Source of the DNA: Ensifer sesbaniae
GTDB lineage: Bacteria > Pseudomonadota > Alphaproteobacteria > Rhizobiales > Rhizobiaceae
Assembly: GCF_013283665.1 (NCBI RefSeq)
Contig: NZ_JABEKU010000002.1
Span: 1,982,863-2,046,862 of the forward strand
DNA: 64,000 nt
Direction of reading: 5' to 3'
Of the stretch, positions 28,068 to 37,684 are shown in pieces. The notes under the pieces were generated by a model. That model saw only the letters and a program-made list of their open reading frames with translations. It did no database searches and was not told the origin of the DNA. Position 1 is the stretch's first letter, and each line of letters begins with the position of its first letter. A program made the position numbers and the translations under genes.

Positions 28068-29387
28068 ATGACGATCCGCCCCTTCGACATCGCGCATCGC
28101 GACGTGCTCCGCATCGCGCTGCCGATGATGGTCGCCTATCTGTCGAGCCCGCTGGTCGGGCTCGTCGCAACCGGCGTTATCGGCCAACTGCGTGACGAGA
28201 CCCTGATCGGCGGCGTGGCGCTTTCCACCGTCATCTTCGACGTCATCTTCGTCACTTTCAATTTCCTGCGCGGCGCGACCACGGGCTTTACCGCCCAGGC
28301 GCTCGGCGCCGGTGATCGACGCGAAGAGCAGCGCATGCTCGCAAGCGGGCTCATCATCGCGCTGGTGGCGGGGTTGGCGTTGCTTCTGCTTCAAAAGCCG
28401 ATCGGCGCACTCGGTCTTGCCGTCATGGGAGCAGAGGGGAAAATGGCCGAGGCGGCCGCCACCTATTTCGCCTGGCGCGTGTGGTCTGCGCCCTTCGTTC
28501 TGTTCAATTTCGTGGTCTTCGGCTGGATCATCGGGCGCGGCGATGCGCTCTGGGGCATGATCCTGCAAACCCTGCTCAATGCATTGAACGCCGGCTTGAG
28601 TGTCCATTGGGCCCTCGTCCTTGGCTGGGGCGTGGCGGGCGTTGCGGCGGCTTCGTTGGTGGCGGAGGCTGTCACGGCGCTGGCGGGGCTCTATCTCATC
28701 TGGACAAAGACCGACCGGACCGCCTGGAACCCGCCGGATCTTACCGCCTTTCGTCGCGCCTTCTCGGTTAACGGCGACATGATGATCCGGTCCTTCGCGC
28801 TTCTGATCGGTCTCTCCTTCTTCACCCGCCAGAGCGGCATGCTCGGCATCGAGATCCTCGCGGCCAATACGATCCTGCTGCGGTTCTATTTCTTCGGTGT
28901 CGCCTTTCTCGACGGGGTGGCAACGGCGGCAGAGCAACTGGCCGGCCGGGCCGTCGGCGCGCGCTACCGGCCGGCCTTCGACCGGGCTGTCGGCTTGACC
29001 ACGATGTGGGGCTTGATCTTTGCCGGGATCGTCGCGCTATCACTGCTTGCGGCCGGCGACTGGGTGATCGGCATCACCGCCCCGACGGAGAGCGTGTCCG
29101 CGCTTGCGCATACTTACCTGCCCTATGTCGCAGCTCTCCCGATCTTCGGCATCGTCGCCTTCCAGATGGACGGCGTCTATATCGGCGCTACGTGGTCGAA
29201 ACAGATGCGAAACCTGATGGTCGCGTCACTGGCGATCTATTTTGCCGCCTGGGCGATCCTGCAGCCCGTGTTCGGCAATGACGGCTTGTGGATCGCACTG
29301 ATCCTGTTCCAAAGCGCCCGCAGCGTCGCCTTCCGGCTGATGCTGCCGCGGCTCGCCGACCGCACGTTTTCGACGGCGCGGCAATGA
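28068..29387 (+). CDS. MATE-family efflux transporter (DinF-like)
   Basis: This 439-aa multidrug and toxin extrusion protein has about 12 membrane spans in two similar halves. The N-terminus DVLRIALPMMVAYLSSPLVG and the motif GATTGFTAQALGAGDRREEQ are typical of DinF-like MATE proteins. ATG 28068 is used; GTG 28038, right after the previous stop, would add ten residues. It follows the monooxygenase/AhpD-like genes with only 30 bp between, so it may export a product or toxic intermediate of that pathway. Confidence 0.87.
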   Translation: MTIRPFDIAHRDVLRIALPMMVAYLSSPLVGLVATGVIGQLRDETLIGGVALSTVIFDVIFVTFNFLRGATTGFTAQALGAGDRREEQRMLASGLIIALVAGLALLLLQKPIGALGLAVMGAEGKMAEAAATYFAWRVWSAPFVLFNFVVFGWIIGRGDALWGMILQTLLNALNAGLSVHWALVLGWGVAGVAAASLVAEAVTALAGLYLIWTKTDRTAWNPPDLTAFRRAFSVNGDMMIRSFALLIGLSFFTRQSGMLGIEILAANTILLRFYFFGVAFLDGVATAAEQLAGRAVGARYRPAFDRAVGLTTMWGLIFAGIVALSLLAAGDWVIGITAPTESVSALAHTYLPYVAALPIFGIVAFQMDGVYIGATWSKQMRNLMVASLAIYFAAWAILQPVFGNDGLWIALILFQSARSVAFRLMLPRLADRTFSTARQ

Positions 29388-29624
29388 TTGGGCTTCATTG
29401 TAGCCGACTACAAACTCGGTGAAGCGCGAGACGTCGACCATGTCGTCGCCCTGGTAGCGGATCGTGTAGCTATCGGTGCGTTCGACGCCCTTGAGATAGG
29501 AAAGATACTCGGCCGGAAGGCGATTTCGGAACACGATCTCCGGGACGACTTCATTGACTCCTCCCTCGTGCGCAGCTTCGCACGCATTGATCGCGGTGTC
29601 GGTCATCCAGCGGCGCGCGCTCAC
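29388..29624 (-). pseudogene. Truncated gene remnant, unrecognised
   Basis: On the minus strand a protein-like frame starts at 29624 (MSARRWMTDTAINACEAAHE) and continues through FRNRLPAEYLSYLKGVERTD and SYTIRYQGDDMVDVSRFTEF. It then runs without a stop into the antisense of the MATE gene, suggesting that the native 3' end was lost. No family is recognised. The rest of the spacer to 30077 (about 450 bp) contains fragmentary minus-strand frames and nothing I can assign. Confidence 0.35.
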
Positions 29625-30077
29625 ACCCGAAACCTTCCGGCATCAACTGAGCGCGAGTCGATCGACGCGCTTTCGGAGGTAATCGTGGTCTCGTTGACAT
29701 TGCTGCCTGCGGCACTCTCGTTCAAGGATGTTGCGGCTGCATCGCGGCTGGCGGCACAAAAGGACCGATTCCGCGAGCTTGAAGATGAGATTGTGCGCCG
29801 GCGTCTTGGCGGCGAGCATGCGGACACGGCGGCCGGCGCCAGAGACAACGCCCCATTCATTGATCTCGTGCGCGATCTCCACCGGACCAACTCCGATATC
29901 GCAGCCGCCGGCTATCCGCTGGTGCAGGCCGCCGGGTTGCGGAGCAGCAGCCGTATAATGAATGTCGGAGCGGTTGCCGGCGCGAGATGATGGCAAGCGG
30001 GCTTGTCGGCCCGTCGCTTGGATCAGGAAACGGCTCGCTGCTGTCGCCTCCGTGGTGCAGCCGCCGCCGCCGGACCG

Positions 30078-31004
30078 CTAGAGCTTGGCCGAGACCGCCG
30101 TCGCCGCTTCGCGAATGGTCTGCATCAGCAGCGAGAGGGCGAGCGTTGGCGCCGCGTCGGCACGCATGGTAAGGCCAACCGGCCCCTTCGTTTCGCTGGT
30201 ATCGATCGGAAGGATCGCGATTGTGCCGTCGTCGACATCGGCCGCGACGACGCCGGCGGAGATGATCCAGATCGCGTCGCTTGCCCGGACGAAGGCGCGG
30301 CCGAAGGCATCGGAGACGGTCTCGATCTGGTTCGGCAGGTTGGCGATGCCATTGGTGATGAGGAAGCGCTCGACGAAGGGGCGGATGATCGAGGCGCGTG
30401 TCGGCATCAGTACCGGGAAATCGGCGAGCCGCACAAAGGCGGAGTGGGTTCCGGACAGCAACGGATGCCCGGCTCGGACGGCAAAGACCACCTGCTCCGA
30501 ATAGAGATGCTCGAAGGAAAAGCCGGTCATCTTGTCCGGTGCCGCAAGTCGCCCGACGACGAGATCGAGATCGCCGACGCGCAACTGTTCGAGAAGCACG
30601 GCGTTGTCGCCGGTGACGATCTTGATGCGCGCACCGGTATCCTCTTTGAGGAAGAGCGTCATGGCGTGCGGCATGATCCGTGTCGAGACCGTCGGCAGCG
30701 CCCCGACCCGGACGGGTACTCCGTCGCCAGCGCGCTCCTGCGAAACGGAATCGAGCCCTTGCCGCAGCGCCGTCAGTGCCGCACCGGCGTGGCGCAGGAA
30801 TACCTCGCCGTAACGTGTTATCTTGATGCCGCGCCCATCACGCTCGAAAACCGCGACGCCAAGCACCTCTTCGAGCTCACGGATCGTCTTGGTTACGGCC
30901 GGCTGGCTGACATGCAGCAGTTCCGCCGCCTTCATCACGCTCTTCTGCCGGGAGACCTCGACAAAAGTCTGCAGATGGCGAAACTTGACCCGGGCGTCGA
31001 TCAT
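30078..31004 (-). CDS. pcaQ: LysR-family activator of pcaDCHGB
   Basis: This 308-aa LysR regulator has the helix-turn-helix SVMKAAELLHVSQPAVTKTI and N-terminus MIDARVKFRHLQTFVEVSRQ, characteristic of rhizobial PcaQ. It lies divergent from pcaDCHGB. In Agrobacterium and Sinorhizobium, PcaQ activates this operon in response to beta-carboxy-cis,cis-muconate and gamma-carboxymuconolactone. ATG 31004 is chosen from the family N-terminus; ATG 31013 and TTG 31022 are further options and lie within the putative PcaQ box. Confidence 0.92.
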   Translation of the reverse strand: MIDARVKFRHLQTFVEVSRQKSVMKAAELLHVSQPAVTKTIRELEEVLGVAVFERDGRGIKITRYGEVFLRHAGAALTALRQGLDSVSQERAGDGVPVRVGALPTVSTRIMPHAMTLFLKEDTGARIKIVTGDNAVLLEQLRVGDLDLVVGRLAAPDKMTGFSFEHLYSEQVVFAVRAGHPLLSGTHSAFVRLADFPVLMPTRASIIRPFVERFLITNGIANLPNQIETVSDAFGRAFVRASDAIWIISAGVVAADVDDGTIAILPIDTSETKGPVGLTMRADAAPTLALSLLMQTIREAATAVSAKL

Positions 31005-31011
31005 GGAATTC

Positions 31012-31027
31012 ATAACCCTCAAGTTAA
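31012..31027. promoter_or_regulatory. PcaQ-type operator
   Basis: ATAACC-CTCA-AGTTAA matches the published Sinorhizobium PcaQ motif ATAACC-N4-GGTTAA at 11 of 12 fixed positions. It lies 71 bp upstream of pcaD and just before the pcaQ start. A weaker, related TAACC-AGAT-TAA stands at 31055-31066. Confidence 0.6.
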
Positions 31028-31097
31028 TGAAAGGCCATGAAATATCATTTTACCTAACCAGATTAAATATCCAATTTGGTGACGGAGGAGAGAGCCC

Positions 31098-31910
31098 GTG
31101 CAATTTGCCCGCATCAACGACATCACGATTCACTGCCAGGTGATCGGCGCGACCGGCGACCGGCCGGTGCTGGTTTTTGCCAATTCGCTCGGCACGGATT
31201 TTCGCATCTGGCGCGACGTCGTCGTTCGGCTCGCCGGAGACTATGCCATTGTCCTCTATGACAAGCGCGGCCATGGCCTTTCGGATATCGGGCCGACGCC
31301 CTATGCGATCGAGGATCATGCCAACGACCTTGCCGGCCTGCTCGACATGCTTTCGGTCAAGCAGGCGATCGTCTGCGGCCTCTCCGTCGGCGGCCTGATT
31401 GCGCAGTCGCTCTACCAGCGCCGACCCGATCTCGTGCGTGCGCTGGTTCTCTGTGACACGGCGCACAAGATCGGTACCGCCGAGATGTGGGCGGCGCGCA
31501 TCGCCGCCATCGAGGAACATGGTATCGAAGGGATCGCCGACAGTGTGCTCGAACGCTGGTTCACGCCGGCCTTCCGCCGGCCCGAAAACACCGCCTATGC
31601 CGGCTATCGCAACATGCTGGTGCGCCAGCCGGTGACCGGATACTTGGCCACTTGTGCCGCGATCCGCGACGCCGACTACACGGAGGCCGCCGCCCGCATC
31701 GCGGTGCCGACGCTCTGCGTCGTTGGCGACCAGGACGGTTCGACGCCGCCGGATGTCGTGCTCGCCACAGCTCGCCTCATTCCCGGTGCGCGATACGAAG
31801 TCATTCGCGATGCAGGTCATATTCCCTGCGTCGAAAACCCGGAGGCGCTGACCGCGGTGTTGCGCGCCTTCTTCGAAATCGCAATGCATGGAGACAAGAC
31901 CCATGAATGA
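31098..31910 (+). CDS. pcaD: 3-oxoadipate enol-lactonase
   Basis: This 270-aa alpha/beta hydrolase opens 3-oxoadipate enol-lactone to 3-oxoadipate. The nucleophile elbow is CGLSVGGLIAQ (Ser near residue 97), the acid lies in the VVGDQDGSTPP region, and the His is in DAGHIPCVENPEAL. It is the first gene of pcaDCHGB, and its end overlaps pcaC. The GGAGGAGAG before the start is a strong ribosome site. Confidence 0.93.
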   Translation: MQFARINDITIHCQVIGATGDRPVLVFANSLGTDFRIWRDVVVRLAGDYAIVLYDKRGHGLSDIGPTPYAIEDHANDLAGLLDMLSVKQAIVCGLSVGGLIAQSLYQRRPDLVRALVLCDTAHKIGTAEMWAARIAAIEEHGIEGIADSVLERWFTPAFRRPENTAYAGYRNMLVRQPVTGYLATCAAIRDADYTEAAARIAVPTLCVVGDQDGSTPPDVVLATARLIPGARYEVIRDAGHIPCVENPEALTAVLRAFFEIAMHGDKTHE

Positions 31911-32307
31911 CGCCTCTGCGCCCTCCGATCGCTATCGCCAGGGCATGGCCACGCGCCGGGCCGTGCTCGGCGACGATCACGTGGATCGGACGCAGTCGGT
32001 TTCCACCGAATTCGACCGCCCCTTTCAGGAACTGATCACCGAAGCGGCCTGGGGTCATGTCTGGTCGCGTCCGACTTGGACGAAGCGCGAGCGCTCGATC
32101 GTAACGATCGCGCTGCTCGCAGCCCTCGGCCAGGATGACGAGGTGGCGATGCATGTGCGGGCGACGAGTAATACGGGCGCAAGCCGCGAGGATATCTGCG
32201 AAGCGCTGCTGCATGTGGCGATTTATGCCGGCGTGCCGGCGGCCAATCACGCAATCAAGATCGCCAAGCAGGTCTTTGCCGAGATCGATGGCGGCAAGGC
32301 TGCCTGA
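31903..32307 (+). CDS. pcaC: 4-carboxymuconolactone decarboxylase
   Basis: This 134-aa CMD-fold protein decarboxylates gamma-carboxymuconolactone to the enol-lactone used by PcaD. It has the family motifs WSRPTWTKRERSIVTIALLA and EDICEALLHVAIYAGVPAAN. The start at 31903 overlaps the pcaD stop by a few bases; an in-frame ATG at 31888 is less likely. It is a separate gene here, not fused to pcaD as in some bacteria. Confidence 0.93.
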   Translation: MNDASAPSDRYRQGMATRRAVLGDDHVDRTQSVSTEFDRPFQELITEAAWGHVWSRPTWTKRERSIVTIALLAALGQDDEVAMHVRATSNTGASREDICEALLHVAIYAGVPAANHAIKIAKQVFAEIDGGKAA

Positions 32308-32316
32308 CGGGAGAAG

Positions 32317-33069
32317 ATGATGCCTGACAGAACGAACAGGAAGCCGGAGACCGGCGCCTTTTTCCCGCGTGACCGCCAATGGCACGCGCCGGCGCTGACA
32401 CCGGGCTACAAAACCTCGGTTTTGCGCTCGCCGCAAAAGGCACTCCTGTCGCTCGACGGTACGATCTCGGAAATCACCGGCCCGGTCTTCGGCCATTCTG
32501 TCATCGGCGAGCTCGACAACGACTTGATCCACAATTTCGCCAGGCCAGGGGAAAGCGCCATCGGCGAGCGCATCATCGTGCATGGCCGCGTGCTCGACGA
32601 GCGCGGGTGCGCAGTGCCGGGGGCGCTGCTCGAATTCTGGCAGGCCAATGCCGGTGGCCGTTATCGCCATAAGAAGGAAAGCTACCTTGCGCCGCTCGAC
32701 CCGAATTTCGGCGGCTGCGGCCGCACGATCACCGACGACGAGGGCTTTTATTCCTTCCGCACGATCAAGCCTGGCCCCTATCCCTGGCCGAACGGCGTCA
32801 ACGACTGGCGTCCGGCCCACATCCATTTCTCGGTCTTCGGCCACGGCTTCGCGCAGCGCCTGATTACTCAGATGTACTTCGAGGGCGACCCGATGATCTG
32901 GAAGTGTCCGATCGTCAATACGATTCCCGATCGCCAGGCGATCGAACAATTGATCGCGCCGCTCGACTGGGCGAACACGATCCCGTTCGACGCGCGTGCC
33001 TACAAGTTCGACATCGTGCTGCGCGGACGCCGCTCGACGCTGTTCGAGAACCGGCTGGAGGGCAACTGA
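32317..33069 (+). CDS. pcaH: Protocatechuate 3,4-dioxygenase beta subunit
   Basis: This 250-aa intradiol dioxygenase subunit carries the non-haem Fe(III) site. The two tyrosine ligands fit [10 protein letters not shown] and GPYPWPNG, and the two histidines are in [14 protein letters not shown]. With PcaG it opens protocatechuate to 3-carboxy-cis,cis-muconate. A second ATG at 32320 directly follows the first. Its stop overlaps the pcaG start as TGATG. Confidence 0.95.
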   Translation: MMPDRTNRKPETGAFFPRDRQWHAPALTPGYKTSVLRSPQKALLSLDGTISEITGPVFGHSVIGELDNDLIHNFARPGESAIGERIIVHGRVLDERGCAVPGALLEFWQANAGGRYRHKKESYLAPLDPNFGGCGRTITDDEGFYSFRTIKPGPYPWPNGVNDWRPAHIHFSVFGHGFAQRLITQMYFEGDPMIWKCPIVNTIPDRQAIEQLIAPLDWANTIPFDARAYKFDIVLRGRRSTLFENRLEGN

Positions 33070-33683
33070 TGGTTCAGCAACTCGGCTACCTCAAGGAAAC
33101 GCCGTCACAGACGGCCGGCCCCTATGTGCATATCGGCCTGACCCCGAACTTCTGCGGCATCGGCGGCGTTTATGAAACGGATCTCGGCGCACGGATGGTG
33201 AACGAGCAGACGCTTGGCGAGCGTATCACCATTACTGGCCGCGTGATTGATGGCGCGGGCACGCCGCTGAAGGACGCGCTCGTCGAGATCTGGCAGGCGG
33301 ATGCGGTGGGTCTCTATAACTCGCCAACCGAGCTGCGCGGTTCGGCAGATCCGAATTTTACCGGCTGGGGACGCTGTCCGACCGCCGCGGACGACGGTGT
33401 CTTCACCTTCGAGACCGTAAAGCCGGGGCGCGTGCCTTTCAAGGACGGCCGGCCGATGGCGCCGCACATCACCTTCTGGATCGTTGCGCGCGGCATCAAT
33501 GTCGGGCTGCACACACGCATGTATTTTCCCGAAGAAGCCGAGGCCAATGCCGCCGATCCGTTGCTTGCGCGAATAGAACATCGCCATCGTGTTGCGACGC
33601 TTGTCGCGACCGGAGCGGCGCCTAATTATGTTTTTGACATTCACCTGCAAGGTGAGAAGGAAACGGTGTTCCTCGACATCTGA
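33069..33683 (+). CDS. pcaG: Protocatechuate 3,4-dioxygenase alpha subunit
   Basis: This 204-aa intradiol dioxygenase alpha subunit shares the fold with PcaH (ITITGRVIDGAGTPLKDALV; EIWQADAVGLYNSP) but lacks the full set of iron ligands, as expected for the structural partner. PHITFWIVARGINVGLHTRM replaces the HxH site. The start at 33069 overlaps the pcaH stop. It is the normal PcaG size and forms the heteromultimeric dioxygenase with PcaH. Confidence 0.94.
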   Translation: MVQQLGYLKETPSQTAGPYVHIGLTPNFCGIGGVYETDLGARMVNEQTLGERITITGRVIDGAGTPLKDALVEIWQADAVGLYNSPTELRGSADPNFTGWGRCPTAADDGVFTFETVKPGRVPFKDGRPMAPHITFWIVARGINVGLHTRMYFPEEAEANAADPLLARIEHRHRVATLVATGAAPNYVFDIHLQGEKETVFLDI

Positions 33684-33773
33684 ACAGGAATGTCACGCCT
33701 GGACATGGGGCGAAGAATAGCGCGCGCCATGCAGCAGGTGGCATTTCGTTCGGCAAACAGAAACGGGGAAACC

Positions 33774-34829
33774 ATGACCTATTCCGCCTTCGACCATCCT
33801 TATCTTTCCGGTCTCCTGGGTGATGAGGCGGTTGCCGCCGAGTTTTCGGCCTCCGCCGATATCCGTGCGATGCTCGCCTTCGAGGCGGCGCTTGCACGGG
33901 CGGAAGCCGTGCACGGCATCATCCCGGCAAGCGCCGCCGACCGGATCACCGGGGCCTGTCGCGCTTTCTCGCCCGATGTCATCGCGCTCAAACGCGCCAT
34001 GGGTGTGGATGGGGTGGTTGTGCCGGAACTCGTCCGGCAATTGCGCGCCGCCGTCGGTGGCGAGGTTGCGGACTATGTGCATTACGGCGCCACCAGCCAG
34101 GATGTCGTCGATACCAGCCTGATGTTGCGCATGAAGGCGATCGCCGAGCTTTTCGCCGTGCGCCTCGGCAATGTCGTTTCGGTGCTCGAGGAGTGCGACA
34201 ACGAGTGGGGTGAGCGTTCGCTGATGGGGCGGACCCGGATGCAGGCGGCGATCCCGATCACCGTATCCGACCGGCTGCGCAGCTGGATCGAGCCGCTGCT
34301 TGACCACAAGGACCGGCTGGAAGCGATGGACCGCGACCTCTTCGCCGTTCAGTTCGGCGGTGCTGCAGGAACGCTCGAAAAACTCGATGACCGGGCAGAT
34401 GACGTGCGCGCCACGCTTGCGGAAGAACTGGGACTCGCCGATTTTCCGCAATGGCACAGTCAGCGCTCGGAAGTGGCGGATTTTGCCAATGCGCTATCGC
34501 TGATGACCGGCAGCCTGGGTAAGTTCGGCCAGGATATCGCGCTGATGGCGCAGCAGGGTGACGAGATCGAACTTGCCGGTGGCGGTGGTTCCTCGGCGAT
34601 GCCGCACAAGCAGAACCCCGTGGCGGCGGAGGTTCTGGTGTCCTTGGCGCGTTTCAACGCGACCCAGCTCTCCGGCATGCACCAGGCGTTGATCCACGAG
34701 CAGGAACGCTCCGGTGCCGCCTGGACGCTCGAATGGCTGATCATGCCGCAGATGGCCGGTGCGACGGCGGCAGCGCTTCGCCTGGCGGCCGAGCTTGCAA
34801 GCAACATACGCCGGCTTGGTCGTGCCTGA
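33774..34829 (+). CDS. pcaB: 3-carboxy-cis,cis-muconate cycloisomerase
   Basis: This 351-aa member of the fumarase/aspartase superfamily cyclises 3-carboxy-cis,cis-muconate to gamma-carboxymuconolactone. The superfamily signature is GGGGSSAMPHKQNPVAAEV (about residues 262-280), with DYVHYGATSQDVVDTSLML upstream. The ATG at 33774 after GGGGAAACC is used; the reading 84 bp upstream is unlike the family. It is shorter than the roughly 450-aa pseudomonad enzyme but normal for rhizobia. It is the last gene of pcaDCHGB. Confidence 0.92.
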   Translation: MTYSAFDHPYLSGLLGDEAVAAEFSASADIRAMLAFEAALARAEAVHGIIPASAADRITGACRAFSPDVIALKRAMGVDGVVVPELVRQLRAAVGGEVADYVHYGATSQDVVDTSLMLRMKAIAELFAVRLGNVVSVLEECDNEWGERSLMGRTRMQAAIPITVSDRLRSWIEPLLDHKDRLEAMDRDLFAVQFGGAAGTLEKLDDRADDVRATLAEELGLADFPQWHSQRSEVADFANALSLMTGSLGKFGQDIALMAQQGDEIELAGGGGSSAMPHKQNPVAAEVLVSLARFNATQLSGMHQALIHEQERSGAAWTLEWLIMPQMAGATAAALRLAAELASNIRRLGRA

Positions 34830-34850
34830 GCGCGGCCGCCGCCCGGCCGC

Positions 34851-35588
34851 TCAGCGGGCCGCGCGCAACATCGAGCGATATCGCACCTGGCTGTTCTTGA
34901 GGTGCTGGCGCATGGCGCTGCGCGCCTGTTCCTCGTCGCCATCCTGAATTGCGATGAGGATGGCCTCGTGCTCAGAGATCAATCGGCTCAGCTCTGCCGA
35001 CGCCAGTACGGTCTCCTCGCCACTCTCGGAAACCGCGCGGCGGGGAATAAGCGCCGGACCCAACATCTGCAGGAACTCGCTGAAGCGCGGATTGTTGGTC
35101 GCCTGGGCAATCGCGAGATGGAAACTGAAATCGGCTTCGGCGGTTGGACGTCCCTCGGCGGCGCTCGCACAGAAGCTGTCGAAGGCTTCGACGATCTTCT
35201 CCTCCTGCGCCGGCGAGCGGCGAAGGGCGGCGAGGGCGGCGGCATCGCCTTCGACTGCGGTTCTGAGCTCCAGCATTTCGATTAGCGAGGAGACGCGCGC
35301 GAGGTCGACGCCATGGAAAGGCAAGGGAGCGACCGGGGTCGGCTCCAGCACGAAGACGCCAATGCCGTGTCTCGCCTCGACCAGTCCGCCGGAGCGGAGT
35401 GCCGCAATCGCCTCACGCACCACGGTGCGGCTGACGCCGAACTCTTGGGTCAGTTGGGCCTCGGACGGCAGGCGGTCTCCCGGCTTGTAATGGCCGCCGG
35501 CGATCTGGCTGCTGAGTGCATCCGTCACCTTCGCCACCAGTGTCTTGCCTGGAGGGGCGGCGGTCTCGGATGCGGTTGCATTGGTCAT
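34851..35588 (-). CDS. GntR-family (FCD) regulator of the uronate genes
   Basis: This 245-aa FadR-type regulator has the winged helix AQLTQEFGVSRTVVREAIAA and an FCD effector domain with metal/ligand histidines (ADFSFHLAIAQATNNPRF; ISEHEAILIAIQDGD). It lies just downstream of udh on the same strand and is probably the repressor of the galacturonate/galactarate genes, as in related ExuR/UxuR-type systems. ATG 35588 (MTNATASETAAPP) is the likely start; 81 bp of further open frame is unconserved. The effector is inferred. Confidence 0.85.
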   Translation of the reverse strand: MTNATASETAAPPGKTLVAKVTDALSSQIAGGHYKPGDRLPSEAQLTQEFGVSRTVVREAIAALRSGGLVEARHGIGVFVLEPTPVAPLPFHGVDLARVSSLIEMLELRTAVEGDAAALAALRRSPAQEEKIVEAFDSFCASAAEGRPTAEADFSFHLAIAQATNNPRFSEFLQMLGPALIPRRAVSESGEETVLASAELSRLISEHEAILIAIQDGDEEQARSAMRQHLKNSQVRYRSMLRAAR

Positions 35589-35675
35589 GGGGCCAATTCC
35601 GTAATTTAACGAAGGCTTCTGGATACGCCATTGGCGATCGGCAGTGCAATCCATGGGGCGGCAAAGCACATCCGC

Positions 35676-36470
35676 TTAGTCCTTGAAAATCGGATCATCG
35701 ACAAAGGCGCCGCCCTGAAACCGCGCCAGGGAATCCTCCGGTCTCGGTTTCGGCGTGTTTGCGGCAATCTTCTCGCGGAAAACCTCCGCGTTATCCTTCG
35801 GTCGCCAGCCGAGCCAGGAAACATGGGCGTTGTCCCACCATCCGGCGTCGTTTGCGGAAGCGCCCCAGATGACCGGGCAGCCAAGGACCGGCACGCGGAA
35901 CACCGCTTCGATCATCGAGGCGAAGTCGTCATGCGAGAGCCAGGTGGAGAGCATGCGGTAGTTGGTCGGTTCAGGCATGCAGGAACCGATGCGGACAAGT
36001 GCCGTCTCCTGCCCGAACTTCTCGAAATACATGCGGGCAAGCGCTTCACCGAAACACTTCGAGACGCCGTAGAGCCCATCAGGGCGGTAGGGCGCGTTCG
36101 GACCCAGCCGCTCGTTTTGCGGGTAAAAGCCGATCGTGTGGTTGGTGCTGGCGAAGAGAATGCGTGGTCTGCCGTTCGCACGGGCCGCCTCGTAGAGATT
36201 GTAGAGGCCGAGGATGTTGCCGTCGAGGATTTCGGAGAACGGCCGCTCGACCGAGATGCCGCCGAGATGCAGGATGGCGTCGCAACCGGCGACCAGGTCA
36301 TGGACGCCCGCGGCATCGGCGAGATCGCATTGAATGCACTCTTCGTTTTCGCTTGGCGGATCGAGCGGCGACCGGTCGGAAAGTCGGATCAAGGTCGCCA
36401 GCGGCGCAAGTTTCTTGCGCATGACGCGGCCGAGCTGCCCCGCCGCGCCGGTGATCAGAAGCCGTTCCAT
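35676..36470 (-). CDS. udh: Uronate dehydrogenase
   Basis: This 264-aa NAD-dependent short-chain-type dehydrogenase oxidises galacturonate or glucuronate to the aldarolactone. The cofactor fold is LLITGAAGQLGRVMRKKLA, the catalytic YxxxK is in YGVSKCFGE and the family motif is FASTNHTIGFYPQ. The length equals that of Agrobacterium Udh (about 265 aa). ATG 36470 follows GAGGAAA. It is divergent from kdgD and the galactarolactone genes that use its product. Confidence 0.93.
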   Translation of the reverse strand: MERLLITGAAGQLGRVMRKKLAPLATLIRLSDRSPLDPPSENEECIQCDLADAAGVHDLVAGCDAILHLGGISVERPFSEILDGNILGLYNLYEAARANGRPRILFASTNHTIGFYPQNERLGPNAPYRPDGLYGVSKCFGEALARMYFEKFGQETALVRIGSCMPEPTNYRMLSTWLSHDDFASMIEAVFRVPVLGCPVIWGASANDAGWWDNAHVSWLGWRPKDNAEVFREKIAANTPKPRPEDSLARFQGGAFVDDPIFKD

Positions 36471-36523
36471 TTCCTCTTTCCTCCAGAAGGCCAGCCGGTG
36501 TTGCGGCATTGCCATATGCCGTC

Positions 36524-36681
36524 ATACAATAGGGGCTAACACATAATATGTGGTTGACGCAATATGGACGAGCCGCGTCAATGTTGCCTCTGCGTCGGGC
36601 TGAGGAATGCCCTGAGAGCCGATAGAAAGACCTGCTTTCAAGCGCGATTGCCGGAAATTTTGCTTGTATGATCACTTGTAT
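36524..36681. promoter_or_regulatory. Operator-like region between udh and kdgD
   Basis: The spacer contains a 13-bp palindrome CACATAATATGTG (36540-36552). It also has TCATACAA near udh (36522-36529) and its complement TTGTATGA near kdgD (36664-36671), followed by a second CTTGTAT at 36675-36681, 12 bp after the first at 36663. These repeated elements between two divergent uronate genes are good candidates for binding by the local GntR regulator. Confidence 0.5.
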
Positions 36682-36720
36682 TATGACCTATTGACACGAA
36701 TGCCGTGACTTGCTTAGTAG

Positions 36721-37665
<945 letters not shown>

Positions 37666-37684
37666 ACCGCAGCGAGGGCAACCG

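Noticed and set aside
29388-29990. 200-codon plus-strand frame after the MATE gene
   Set aside because: It lacks a ribosome site and domain, and the minus strand has the more protein-like fragment.
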